From assembly GCA_037147395.1 (NCBI GenBank), contig JBAWVG010000001.1:9934-73933 (forward strand): a DNA stretch of 64,000 nt, written 5' to 3'. A program made the position numbers and the translations under genes. The first letter of the stretch is position 1; the number at the start of each line of letters is the position of its first letter. The notes below the pieces were generated by a model that had not been told where the DNA came from, made no database searches, and saw nothing but the letters and a program-made list of their open reading frames with translations. Of the stretch, positions 19,384 through 28,123 are shown in pieces. The stretch comes from VFJL01 sp037147395. GTDB lineage: Bacteria > Pseudomonadota > Gammaproteobacteria > Burkholderiales > Nitrosomonadaceae.

Positions 19384-21104
19384 ACATCCCCTCGCAGCTC
19401 ACGAGTTGCTGGAAATGACACTATGTTATTGCTGGGGGCATCATGAGGAACGCTCAAAATGCGTAAAGCTCCCGCCATTACTTGGCTGAATACTGGCGCC
19501 GCCACCATACCCCCGAAATATTGTCCGGCGGACGGCTCATCCAGCATCACCGCTATGATCAAACGTGGACTGGAAGCTGGTGCATAGCCGACGAAAGTAG
19601 AAATGTAACGGTCTTTCGCATAACCGTTTCCCTCCAACTTATGCGCTGTTCCAGTCTTACCTGCAACTCGGTAGCCACTGATCTGAGCTCGTGGAGCGGT
19701 TCCACCGGGTTTAACCACCATCTCCAACATTCTGCTCACGGCAAGTGCTGTGGCACGCGAGATGACCCGCTCACCCGTCGCAGGTGCATCAAGCTTTAAT
19801 AGTGATACCGGCTTTAACTCGCCCTCTGCAGAGAATAGAGTGTAGGCACGCGCCAACTGCAATAAATTCACAGAGATACCATGTCCATACGACATGGTTG
19901 CCTGCTCAATCGGACGCCATGTTTGATGTGGTCTCAACCTTCCGCTAACTTCTCCAGGAAATCCAGACCCAGTAGATACACCGAATCCCGATTGACTCAA
20001 CATTTCCCAGAGTGTTTGAGATGGCAGTGACAACGCGATCTTTGCTGATCCCACATTGCTAGACTTCTGTATTACTTGCGCGACCGTTAAGAGCCCCTCT
20101 TTATGAGAGTCGCGGATCGTTGCCCTACCTATGGTTAAGGTACCCGGTGCTGTTTGGAATACCGTGTCCGGTGCGATTCGCCCCGCTTCGAGTGCCGCTG
20201 CTACGGTAAATGGTTTCAGTGTTGATCCTGGCTCAAAAACATCCGTCAGAGCTCGGTTGCGAGCTCGTTCACGATTTATTTTTCCGCGATTATTTGGGTT
20301 GTAGACCGGAAGATTAGCTAGCGCCAACACTTCTCCCGTCTGCGCATCTAACACTACGATCCCGCCAGCTTTTGATTTACTTGCTTCTACCGCCTGTTTC
20401 AATTCTCGGTATGCTAAATACTGGATTTTGCTGTCTATGGAGAGTGCTATATCTTTTCCTGGCCTTGGTACGCGTATACTCTCAACATCCTCTACAATGC
20501 GGCCCTTGCGATCCTTTATAACGCGACGGCTTCCTGGTTTACCGGCAAGTTCATCTTGCCAGGCTAACTCGACCCCCTCTTGTCCATTGTCATCCACATC
20601 GGTAAAACCGAGCATATGCGCAGTTAATTCACCCGCAGGGTAATATCGCCTAAATTCCCTTCGAAGAAATACTCCTGGTATGTTCAATTCGACCACTCTG
20701 GCTGCGACTTCAGGCGGCAAATGTCTTTTTAGGTAAACAAAATCACGTTGCGGCCCGTCGATGCGCTTTTGAATTTCTGCATTACTTATTCCAATAATCT
20801 CTGCCAGTTTTTTTATTTGTGACGTCGTTACATCCAAATCTTGCGGACTTGCCCATACCGATTCGACTGGCGCACTGATCGCGAGTGGCTCGCCATGCCG
20901 ATCTGTAATCATGCCCCGATGCGCACTTATTTCAACCACTCGGCTATAGCGCGACTCGCCCTTCTGTTGTAAAAAACCTTTGTGCATCCCCTGTAAATAA
21001 GCAGCACGCCCTACCAACCCCACCAAACCCAGCATCAGAATTACCATTAATAACCGCGACCGCCCCCCGGGAAGGATTTTGCTCTGTGCAAAATGCTTCA
21101 TCAC
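19380..21104 (-). CDS. ftsI: Septal peptidoglycan transpeptidase FtsI (PBP3)
   Basis: The class B penicillin-binding protein that cross-links septal peptidoglycan with FtsW. It has one N-terminal membrane anchor (LLMVILMLGLVGLVGRAA), a pedestal domain, and a transpeptidase domain. The domain carries the SxxK motif (EPGSTLKPFT), the SxN motif (KSSNVGSAK) and the KTG motif (VAGKTGTAHK), all intact. The 574-residue length is normal. The start is either GTG at 21104 or the next codon, ATG at 21101; AAGGAG lies upstream at suitable distance for either. It follows ftsL after 2 nt. Confidence 0.95.
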   Translation of the reverse strand: MMKHFAQSKILPGGRSRLLMVILMLGLVGLVGRAAYLQGMHKGFLQQKGESRYSRVVEISAHRGMITDRHGEPLAISAPVESVWASPQDLDVTTSQIKKLAEIIGISNAEIQKRIDGPQRDFVYLKRHLPPEVAARVVELNIPGVFLRREFRRYYPAGELTAHMLGFTDVDDNGQEGVELAWQDELAGKPGSRRVIKDRKGRIVEDVESIRVPRPGKDIALSIDSKIQYLAYRELKQAVEASKSKAGGIVVLDAQTGEVLALANLPVYNPNNRGKINRERARNRALTDVFEPGSTLKPFTVAAALEAGRIAPDTVFQTAPGTLTIGRATIRDSHKEGLLTVAQVIQKSSNVGSAKIALSLPSQTLWEMLSQSGFGVSTGSGFPGEVSGRLRPHQTWRPIEQATMSYGHGISVNLLQLARAYTLFSAEGELKPVSLLKLDAPATGERVISRATALAVSRMLEMVVKPGGTAPRAQISGYRVAGKTGTAHKLEGNGYAKDRYISTFVGYAPASSPRLIIAVMLDEPSAGQYFGGMVAAPVFSQVMAGALRILSVPHDAPSNNIVSFPATRELRGDV

Positions 21105-21106
21105 GT

Positions 21107-21406
21107 TTATGGAACTCCTTCAACAGTATTTGTATTCCTTACATCCGCTGGCATGATTATTTGAATCTGTGATAGATCGGGAGCTCTCATTCGTATTTGC
21201 CCACTAGCAATCTTTTCAACACGTGTTTTTAGAGCCCATGTACTTTGTTCAAGTTGTAATTGTCTAAATTCAATCGCTAGCTGCCTTGCCAATTCCTGTT
21301 CTTTCTCCAGCTCGACAAAAAGCTTGCGCGCGTTATGTTGTGAAGTTACAACGCTCAGCGCACAGGCGATAAGGATAAGTGTCAGCAGCAAACTCAACTT
21401 AGTCAT
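21107..21406 (-). CDS. ftsL: Cell division protein FtsL
   Basis: A 99-residue bitopic membrane protein. It has one transmembrane helix at the very N-terminus (LLLTLILIACALSVVTSQ), then a coiled-coil-like segment with repeated Leu, Glu and Gln (about residues 25-60). FtsL pairs with FtsB and FtsQ to activate FtsWI. The sequence is poorly conserved, so the call depends on size, topology and its place between rsmH and ftsI. Confidence 0.88.
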   Translation of the reverse strand: MTKLSLLLTLILIACALSVVTSQHNARKLFVELEKEQELARQLAIEFRQLQLEQSTWALKTRVEKIASGQIRMRAPDLSQIQIIMPADVRNTNTVEGVP

Positions 21407-21454
21407 ATCAGCCGTCTCTTGATAGCCAAGATCACTCCCTTCTCCGATTTCCTG

Positions 21455-22396
21455 CTACGCTGGGGTTACTCTTTCCGCCACCCGCATTACTGCACTTCTA
21501 GCGCGCGGATTTTCAGCCACCTCTAATTCACTAGGATGTATAGCTTTACCTATCAGACGCAACTTCTGGCAAGCCAATTCTTGTACTTCCTTCGCTCGCA
21601 ATGGCACCCCCCTTGGTAATTTGTCTGAATTTGCTGCTTCACGTATGAATCGCTTCACTATCCGGTCCTCAAGTGAATGAAAGCTGATAACCACCATTCT
21701 GCCGCCAGATTTGAGCGTTTCTACACATTGCGGTAACGTCATCGACAGATCTTCAAGTTCTTGATTGAGGTAAATCCGTATAGCTTGGAAGGTGCGCGTC
21801 GCCGGATTCTGCTTATTTTCCCGCTGATGGCTGCACGAACGCACGGCCGCTGCCACGATTTCGGAAAGCCTAGCTGTTGTGACAATTGGCTCCTGCGCGC
21901 TTGCCACAACAATCGCTCTTGCAACCTGTTTAGCAAACCGTTCTTCGCCATAATTCTTTATTACCTCTCTCAAATGCGCTTCTGAAACAGAGGCCAACCA
22001 CTCTGCGGCTGTTTGTCCTTGACTCGTATCCATACGCATATCGAGTGGCCCATCCAAACGAAAACTAAATCCACGTGTCGCTTGTTCAAGTTGTGGTGAA
22101 GACACCCCCAAGTCCATCAGAACTCCGTCCACTCTCTCCACCCCAAGATCCCGCAATACCTGCGGGATCTGCGAGAACCGGTTATGCACTATAGAAAAAC
22201 GTGAATCCTTAATGATTTTTCCTGCTGTTACCGCTTCGGGATCCTTGTCGATCGCAATCAGCCTGCCACCCCCTCCCAGCCTGTCCAGAATCAACCGACT
22301 GTGCCCGCCACGGCCGTAAGTGCCATCTACGTAAATCCCGTCCGGCTTGACTGCCAATGCATCCACTGCCTCATGTAACAACACCGTGGTATGCAT
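21455..22396 (-). CDS. rsmH: 16S rRNA (cytosine1402-N4)-methyltransferase RsmH (MraW)
   Basis: RsmH methylates N4 of C1402 in the 16S rRNA decoding centre using S-adenosylmethionine. The 313-residue product shows TVLLHEAVDAL, the SAM-binding YVDGTYGRGGHSRLIL, and LMDLGVSSPQLE. Further marks are FSFRLDGPLDMRMD and the late SFHSLEDRIVKRF, which closes the active site. It is the second gene of the dcw cluster, 21 nt after mraZ. Confidence 0.96.
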   Translation of the reverse strand: MHTTVLLHEAVDALAVKPDGIYVDGTYGRGGHSRLILDRLGGGGRLIAIDKDPEAVTAGKIIKDSRFSIVHNRFSQIPQVLRDLGVERVDGVLMDLGVSSPQLEQATRGFSFRLDGPLDMRMDTSQGQTAAEWLASVSEAHLREVIKNYGEERFAKQVARAIVVASAQEPIVTTARLSEIVAAAVRSCSHQRENKQNPATRTFQAIRIYLNQELEDLSMTLPQCVETLKSGGRMVVISFHSLEDRIVKRFIREAANSDKLPRGVPLRAKEVQELACQKLRLIGKAIHPSELEVAENPRARSAVMRVAERVTPA

Positions 22397-22417
22397 GAGA
22401 GCGGTATCGACCCGACA

Positions 22418-22864
22418 CTAAAGTGAGAACCCGTCGAGTTCTGGCGGTATGCCGCTATCCCTGAATACGAGCGCATTCTCGATTTGCAAATCCCACTTCT
22501 CCTGATCCCACAACTCAAACTTTGCACCCTGCCCCACTAACACCACATCCTTGATGAGGCCTGCGAACTGGCGCAGGGGTGGCGGCACCAGAATGCGGCC
22601 AGCTCCGTCCATCTCGACATCACTAGCATTGCCAACTAGCAGGCGCTGCAGGCTGCGGGATTGGGGATTAAAACTTGAAAGGCTATTTAGTTTTTGTTCT
22701 ATGGGCTCCCATGCTGGCTGGGGATAGACCAGCAAGCACTTGGAGGGGTCAGCGGTGACGACTAGATGGCCGGCGCAAAAAGATAGCAGCCCCTCGCGGT
22801 ACTTGGCAGGTACTGCAAGCCTCCCTTTGCTGTCCAGACTAATAGGTGTAACACCCCGAAACAT
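22418..22864 (-). CDS. mraZ: Transcriptional regulator MraZ
   Basis: MraZ is an AbrB/SpoVT-fold DNA-binding protein that represses its own dcw promoter by binding repeated TGGG-type boxes. The 148-residue product has two copies of the fold, the first with ISLDSKGRLAVPAKYREG and the second with EMDGAGRILVPPPLRQFAG. I take the ATG at 22864 (MFRGVTPISLD), the standard N-terminus; the frame extends upstream through its own promoter and operator. Its operator is visible about 50 bp upstream. Confidence 0.95.
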   Translation of the reverse strand: MFRGVTPISLDSKGRLAVPAKYREGLLSFCAGHLVVTADPSKCLLVYPQPAWEPIEQKLNSLSSFNPQSRSLQRLLVGNASDVEMDGAGRILVPPPLRQFAGLIKDVVLVGQGAKFELWDQEKWDLQIENALVFRDSGIPPELDGFSL

Positions 22865-22914
22865 ATAATTCCCTTTATTTTTGGGAGAAACCTCATTTTT
22901 CAATCTGAAATTTT

Positions 22915-22939
22915 CCCACTTTTCCCCACTTCCACCCAC
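22915..22939 (-). promoter_or_regulatory. MraZ-box operator: three GTGGG repeats with 10-bp period
   Basis: On the minus strand GTGGG occurs three times at exactly 10-bp spacing (22935-22939, 22925-22929, 22915-22919), separated by 5-nt spacers. This is the arrangement described for MraZ binding sites ahead of mraZ. The most upstream box overlaps the -10 hexamer of the promoter below, which fits autorepression by blocking RNA polymerase. Confidence 0.88.
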
Positions 22940-22966
22940 TGTAATTAAAAACAGGGTGGCAGTCAA
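22938..22966 (-). promoter_or_regulatory. Promoter of the dcw cluster (Pmra)
   Basis: On the minus strand TTGACT (22961-22966) and TACAGT (22938-22943) are separated by exactly 17 bp. Both are close to the sigma-70 consensus. Transcription should start near 22931, inside the MraZ boxes and about 65 nt before the mraZ ATG. Confidence 0.75.
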
Positions 22967-23226
22967 GCTGAAAATAAGGAGTTTTTGTTTATGCGACAAA
23001 GACTTAAAGCAGAAATCGGAGAAGTTTTCTTGCCAAAACAAATATCCCATAAAAATAAATGAGATAGGTTGGCAATTGAATGTAACTTATCACTCTCCGG
23101 GGTGTTGCGAACGGAACTGGGCGGGCGGTGCAACAAAGAAAAGAAGCCTGATACGAACTCGAGGAGCGCTCTAAATAAGCCCCCTATAAACTGATATGAC
23201 CGAACGTATTTTTGCGAAAACGAAAT

Positions 23227-23538
23227 GAAGCTGGCCGATAAGCCGGGTTCTGTCGTGGACAGTCATTCCTCTAGACGCACGGTTGCCCGTACGCTCAAGC
23301 AACCTACCCGCAGGCTCAGCGAGCAGCTTCATAGCCTGCCTATTTGGTCTTGCTCCGGATGGAGGTTACCGCGTTTCACCGTAACTTAATACGCTCGTCT
23401 CTGTGGCCCTATTCCTCGCCTTGGGTCTTGCGACTTATAGCGGCCGGCCATTAACCGGCATCCTGCTCTATGGAGCCCGGACTTTCCTCTCCCTACTTTT
23501 CATTGCTGAAAATAGGCAGCGACTGTCTAGCCAGCTTC
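23227..23538 (-). ncRNA. rnpB: RNase P RNA (bacterial type A)
   Basis: The minus strand encodes the catalytic RNA of RNase P, which removes tRNA 5' leaders. Helix P1 forms between the 5' end GAAGCTGG (23538 downward) and the 3' end CCAGCTTC. The universal core GAGGAAAGTCCGGGCTCC follows about 50 nt in, and the 3' part has ACAGAACCCGGCTTATCGG. The conserved GGTGAAACGCGGTAACC segment is also present. A -10-like TAGTAT (23546-23551) lies 7 nt before the 5' end. The length, about 312 nt, is on the short side. It lies between mraZ and the FolM-type gene. Confidence 0.95.
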
Positions 23539-23656
23539 GTTGAAGATACTACCATCAAACGAAAACTGATAAAGCACGAACTTCCACCACGAAAATCATC
23601 CTTCAGCCATTCCGAACAAAAGCCAGGGTTGAGATTTAGAGTTAATGTCAGATTTC

Positions 23657-24397
23657 CTACAGGTTGACGCTACGACCACCATCCACTGCGATGATCTGGC
23701 CTGTAATATAAGGCGCATCGGCGATCAAAAACAAAACCGTTCGAGCAATATCGTCGGGTTCACCCATGCGCTTGAGCAAGGTTTTGCTGATAATGTTATG
23801 ACGCACTGACAAGTCTTTCCACTCATCATTTTCTGGCCATAAAATAGGACCTGGGGAGACGCCATTCACCCTGATCTCAGGCGCAAGTTCCAGCGCGAGT
23901 GAACGGGTAAGCGATGACAATCCCGCCTTTGCGGAACTGTAAACGACGTAATTTTTCAAGGGCCGATCGGCATGAATATCGACGATGTTAACAATACAAC
24001 CAAGCTGATCCTTAAGATAAGGAGCAGCCTCCTGAGACAAAAATAATGGCGCCTTCAGATTGCTGCCAATGAGATCATCCCATCCAGCCTCAGTAACCGC
24101 CCCCACCCTCGTAGCAAAAAAGCTGGAAGCATTATTGATCAATGCATCCAGCTTGCCAAACTTCTGAATAGTCTGACTAATAAGCCTAGGCATTTGAGAG
24201 ATATCGAGCAGATCAGCCTGTACTAATGCCACTGAACCAGGACGAATCTGATTGAGCTCAGTCTCCAACCCCTGAGCTTCCACTAGAGAAGAACGATAAT
24301 GCACCATCAGGTTCGCACCCCGCAGGTGCAATTTTCGACAAATGGCTGCACCCACCCTTTTAGCTCCGGCAGTGATGAGTACCACTTTCCCTTGCAT
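23657..24397 (-). CDS. Pteridine reductase-like short-chain dehydrogenase (FolM type)
   Basis: A 246-residue NAD(P)H-dependent short-chain dehydrogenase/reductase. The cofactor motif ITAGAKRVGAAICR has the A-K-R variant typical of pteridine reductases, which regenerate tetrahydrofolate or tetrahydropterin cofactors. LINNASSFF and the catalytic YSSAKAGLSS (Tyr-x3-Lys) are present, as is a C-terminal VDGGRSVNL. AGAGGAGA just upstream fixes the ATG at 24397. It is divergent from a MidA-type methyltransferase gene, a pairing common in betaproteobacteria. The exact substrate is inferred. Confidence 0.85.
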   Translation of the reverse strand: MQGKVVLITAGAKRVGAAICRKLHLRGANLMVHYRSSLVEAQGLETELNQIRPGSVALVQADLLDISQMPRLISQTIQKFGKLDALINNASSFFATRVGAVTEAGWDDLIGSNLKAPLFLSQEAAPYLKDQLGCIVNIVDIHADRPLKNYVVYSSAKAGLSSLTRSLALELAPEIRVNGVSPGPILWPENDEWKDLSVRHNIISKTLLKRMGEPDDIARTVLFLIADAPYITGQIIAVDGGRSVNL

Positions 24398-24464
24398 CAG
24401 TATCTCCTCTACACTCGCATATTCTGCAATTTTTACAATTTACCATAAAGGAACTTCAGAGCAG

Positions 24465-25637
24465 ATGCCATTACTACCAGTCCCAAATGAGATAGCACTT
24501 CAGCATAGCCGTGCTTTACAACAAATAATCTGTACCGAAATAGTGACTTCTGGCGGCTGGATTTCGTTTGCACGTTATATGGAATTGGCTTTATATGCAC
24601 CAGGTATGGGCTATTACAGCGCGGATACAGTTAAGTTTGGCAGCTCGGGGGATTTTGTCACCGCACCAGAAATTTCTTCATTATTTGGCAAAGCGGTTGC
24701 GCGACAAGCAGCTCAAGTGCTTGAGCTCATGGATAGAAAGAGTGGTGATATTCTAGAATTCGGCGCAGGCACCGGCAAACTCGCAGTTGATTTATTGCTT
24801 GAAATGGAGAAGCGAGGAAATCTTCCAGGGAAGTATTTAATACTCGAAGTCAGCGCTCAATTAAGGCAGCAGCAACAGGAATTATTCAAAAAATTTGCGC
24901 CGCATCTCATCGCAAGTGTCGACTGGCTAGGACACCTTCCCTCCAGATTCAATGGCCTAGTTCTTGCCAATGAAGTACTCGATGCTATGCCGGCTCATCT
25001 GGTGACGTGGCAGGATAACAACCTGTTTGAACTAGGAGTAGCTTGGAACAAAAAAACCTTCGAGTGGAGCGAGCGCCTATTAATGGATGGGGAACTTTTC
25101 CAGATTGCGGGTGGACTTAGTCACCGACTTGATCCCGGAAAAAAATACATCAGTGAGATCAATCTAACCGTGCCTGGTTTTATTCGGAGTCTTTCAGATA
25201 TCTTGCAACAGGGCGTAGTACTGTTGATCGATTACGGCTTCGGTCGCAGCGAGTACTACCATCCACAACGCGCTCAGGGGACCCTGATGTGCCATTACCG
25301 TCACCATGCTCATGGTGACCCATTCTACCTGCCAGGATTGCAGGACATCACCACTCACGTAGATTTCAGTTCGGTCGTTGAGACTGCGATCAATGAGGGA
25401 CTTGAACTTTGTGGCTATACTACTCAGGCACACTTCCTCATCAACTGCGGCATTACCGAGATACTGGCACAGACCCCTGTAGAAAACACCAAGAACTATC
25501 TGCCACTGGCGAATCAATTGCAGAAACTAGTGAGCCCCTCTGAAATGGGTGAATTATTCAAAGCCATCGCCTTCAGCAAGAATATTCACCAGCCCCTTAT
25601 CGGATTTGTCAGCGGCGATAAAAGTCGTTTACTGTAA
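24465..25637 (+). CDS. MidA/NDUFAF7-family SAM-dependent methyltransferase
   Basis: A 390-residue DUF185 protein. The mitochondrial relative NDUFAF7 methylates an arginine of a complex I subunit; the bacterial target is not established. Visible features are FARYMELALYAPGMGYYS, the SAM-binding ILEFGAGTGKLAVDLL, LANEVLDAMPAHLV and LIDYGFGRSEYYHPQR with GTLMCHYRHHAHGDP. I use the ATG at 24465 (MPLLPVPNE); AAAGGAA lies about 12 nt upstream. The frame is open upstream but would run into the divergent gene. Confidence 0.88.
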   Translation: MPLLPVPNEIALQHSRALQQIICTEIVTSGGWISFARYMELALYAPGMGYYSADTVKFGSSGDFVTAPEISSLFGKAVARQAAQVLELMDRKSGDILEFGAGTGKLAVDLLLEMEKRGNLPGKYLILEVSAQLRQQQQELFKKFAPHLIASVDWLGHLPSRFNGLVLANEVLDAMPAHLVTWQDNNLFELGVAWNKKTFEWSERLLMDGELFQIAGGLSHRLDPGKKYISEINLTVPGFIRSLSDILQQGVVLLIDYGFGRSEYYHPQRAQGTLMCHYRHHAHGDPFYLPGLQDITTHVDFSSVVETAINEGLELCGYTTQAHFLINCGITEILAQTPVENTKNYLPLANQLQKLVSPSEMGELFKAIAFSKNIHQPLIGFVSGDKSRLL

Positions 25638-25681
25638 ATCATAGCAATGACCCATAGACACGGCATGACGATTGAGCATGC

Positions 25682-26236
25682 TCAGCCACCAGTCAACGTC
25701 CAGCATCCCATCAAAACGAATGAGGCTGCTGCAAACAGACGTACCCGCTGCATATTAATGCGATGCGCGAGCGCTTCTCCTAACCACACTGCAGGCACGT
25801 TGGCTACCATCATACCGAGTGTAGTTCCCAATACTACCATCGTCATCTCATCATAATGTGCGGCAAGTGCCACTGTCGCAAACTGGGTTTTATCCCCCAT
25901 CTCCGCCAGAAAAAAAGCAATTACCGTCGTGATAAAGACTCCGGCACCAAGTATGCGTGGATCGCTGTCTAACTGATCCGGCTTCAACGCCCACAATCCA
26001 AAACCGACGAATGACAACCCAACGATCCAGTTGAGAGCTTGCGCAGAAATCAGACTCGCTAGCCACGTTCCAACTGAAGCTGCCAGTGCATGGTTGAGCA
26101 AGGTAGCAACGAAGATACCCGCTATGATTGGATATGGTCGCCGCAGCTTGGCAGCCAACACAAATGATAGTAGCTGCGTCTTGTCGCCGATTTCAGCGAG
26201 GGCAACCAGCAAGGCGGGAGTGATGAATGCTTCCAA
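25682..26236 (-). CDS. GDT1/TMEM165 (UPF0016) family cation transporter
   Basis: A six-span inner-membrane protein with two copies of the hallmark E-phi-G-D-K-T motif, AEIGDKTQ (residues 14-21) and AEMGDKTQ (111-118). Characterised bacterial members export Mn2+; eukaryotic ones move Ca2+, Mn2+ and H+. I chose a TTG start at 26236, giving MEAFITPALLVALAEIG, the usual N-terminus; an upstream TTG at 26254 is possible. No yybP-ykoY-type riboswitch is apparent upstream, so manganese control is not shown. Confidence 0.85.
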   Translation of the reverse strand: MEAFITPALLVALAEIGDKTQLLSFVLAAKLRRPYPIIAGIFVATLLNHALAASVGTWLASLISAQALNWIVGLSFVGFGLWALKPDQLDSDPRILGAGVFITTVIAFFLAEMGDKTQFATVALAAHYDEMTMVVLGTTLGMMVANVPAVWLGEALAHRINMQRVRLFAAASFVLMGCWTLTGG

Positions 26237-26316
26237 GGGAGTGAACAGCCGCAAAAATAAAAAACTCTGGGTTGCAAAGTAAATCTGTTACGTCTAACGA
26301 AGCTTGTTCTACCTGA

Positions 26317-28062
26317 TTATTTTTTTGGCAAGTAAAGGTCAGTAATCGACCCTTCTGCAATTTCAGAGGCAAAGAAAATAGTTTCTGACAAGGTCGGATG
26401 AGGGTGAATGGTGAGACCTATGTCCTGCATGTCCGCACCCATTTCCAGAGCCAATACGGCCTCAGCGATCAATTCACCTGCATTAACACCGACCATGCCC
26501 GCGCCGAGAATGCGGCGAGTATTTTTATCCAGCAACAGTTTGGTCATACCTTCCTCACGCCCCATTGCAATTGCACGACCACTTGCGGCCCAAGGAAAGC
26601 TAGCTCTTTCATAGTCAATACCTTGCTTCCTGGCCTCGGTCTCGGTTAAACCCATCCAAGCAATTTCTGGATCAGTATAAGCAACTGAAGGGATAGTACG
26701 CGCATCGAATGCGGCCTTGTGTCCTGCGATTATTTCTGCGACGAGCTTGCCTTCATGCGTGGCCTTGTGCGCTAGCATGGGTTCGCCAACAATATCGCCA
26801 ATGCCAAAGATATGTGACACGTTGGTGCGTAACTGCTCGTCCACCGAAATAAAACCTCGCTCGTTTACATGAATGCCAGCATTTTCCGCACCGATATCGC
26901 GACCATTCGGGCGACGTCCTACTGCAAGCAGCACACGGTCATAAGTCTGCGGCTCGAGAGATTCCTCTCCTGCAAAGGTAACTCTGAGCCCCTCTTCGCG
27001 GGGCTCAATATGGGTGACTCTGGTCTTGAGATATATCGCCTCGTAGCGTTTCTGTATGCGCCGGTGCAATGGCTTAACGAGATCTGCATCCGCTCCAGGG
27101 ATCAATTGATCCATCAACTCCACCACGCTAACACTGGAACCGAGTGCATCATAAACCGTCGCCATTTCCAAACCGATAATGCCACCACCGATGATGAGCA
27201 TACGCTTGGGTATGTCTACCAGGTGCAATGCTCCGGTCGAATCTATCAAGCGTGGATCATCGTAAGGAAAGTCTGGAATGCGTGTCACACTGGAACCGGC
27301 TGCAATGATGCAGTGCTCGAACGACACGATCTTCATACCGCTAGCCGTTTCCACTTGAATCAGGTGAGACGAGATAAACTTTCCTATCCCATGTATGACC
27401 TCTACCTTACGTTGCTTCGCTAATGCCGTTAACCCCTTAGTGAGTTTGCTGATGACGGAGTCTTTCCATGTCCGTAGCTTGCCTACCTCTATCGCAGGCT
27501 TACCAAACGCGACCCCTTGATGCTCAGTTTCCTCCGCTTCAGTAATGACCTTCGCCACATGTAGTAGCGCCTTTGATGGGATGCAACCGACATTGAGACA
27601 TACACCGCCAAGGGCAGCGTAGCGCTCAATTAGCACAACTTTTTTACCGAGATCAGCGGCGCGAAATGCGGCAGTATAACCACCAGGCCCTGCACCTAGC
27701 ACCACTAAGTCAGCATGATTTTCCCCGCGTACGACTGGGGTCAAAATGCTGACAGAAACTGGAGCCAAGGTGGGGGCAATGGAAGAACCCTCATCGCCTG
27801 TCGCGTGGCTTGTCGCAACTTCCGCCACCTCCAAGACAAGAATAGATGACCCCTCCGATACCTTGTCACCAACCTTGACTCTGACTTCCCTCACCACACC
27901 GGCTTGTGGGGCAGGGATCTCCACTGTCGCCTTATCGGTTTCCAGCGTGATGAGAGGCGCTTCTTTTTCTACTGCATCCCCGACTTTCGCCAGCAGCTCA
28001 GTGACCGGAATGTCCTTGAAATCACCAACATCAGGGACCTTTATTTCGATAAGTTGAGTCAT
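26317..28062 (-). CDS. lpdA: Dihydrolipoyl dehydrogenase (E3) with N-terminal lipoyl domain
   Basis: A flavoprotein of 581 residues that reoxidises dihydrolipoamide in 2-oxoacid dehydrogenase complexes. The first ~80 residues form a lipoyl domain with the attachment Lys44 in ETDKATVE, followed by a Pro/Ala/Ser-rich linker. The E3 part has VVLGAGPGGYTAAFRA, the redox disulfide GGVCLNVGCIPSKAL, an NAD-binding GGGIIGLE and the C-terminal HPHPTLSE active-site His/Glu. ATG 28062 is preferred to the GTG one codon upstream. The aceE and aceF partners are not adjacent. Confidence 0.95.
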   Translation of the reverse strand: MTQLIEIKVPDVGDFKDIPVTELLAKVGDAVEKEAPLITLETDKATVEIPAPQAGVVREVRVKVGDKVSEGSSILVLEVAEVATSHATGDEGSSIAPTLAPVSVSILTPVVRGENHADLVVLGAGPGGYTAAFRAADLGKKVVLIERYAALGGVCLNVGCIPSKALLHVAKVITEAEETEHQGVAFGKPAIEVGKLRTWKDSVISKLTKGLTALAKQRKVEVIHGIGKFISSHLIQVETASGMKIVSFEHCIIAAGSSVTRIPDFPYDDPRLIDSTGALHLVDIPKRMLIIGGGIIGLEMATVYDALGSSVSVVELMDQLIPGADADLVKPLHRRIQKRYEAIYLKTRVTHIEPREEGLRVTFAGEESLEPQTYDRVLLAVGRRPNGRDIGAENAGIHVNERGFISVDEQLRTNVSHIFGIGDIVGEPMLAHKATHEGKLVAEIIAGHKAAFDARTIPSVAYTDPEIAWMGLTETEARKQGIDYERASFPWAASGRAIAMGREEGMTKLLLDKNTRRILGAGMVGVNAGELIAEAVLALEMGADMQDIGLTIHPHPTLSETIFFASEIAEGSITDLYLPKK

Positions 28063-28123
28063 CACAATCTCATGTTATGGAACGGATCAGAGTCGCTTCG
28101 ATTGCTACAATAATCTATTGTCG

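Noticed and set aside
22865..23050. N-terminal extension of mraZ upstream of MFRGVTPISL
   Set aside because: The frame is open but passes through the promoter and MraZ boxes; the conserved N-terminus and spacing place the start at 22864.
23230..23540. Conserved-looking structured sequence that might be tmRNA or another RNA
   Set aside because: The core GAGGAAAGTCCGGGCTCC and matching P1 ends identify it as RNase P RNA on the minus strand.
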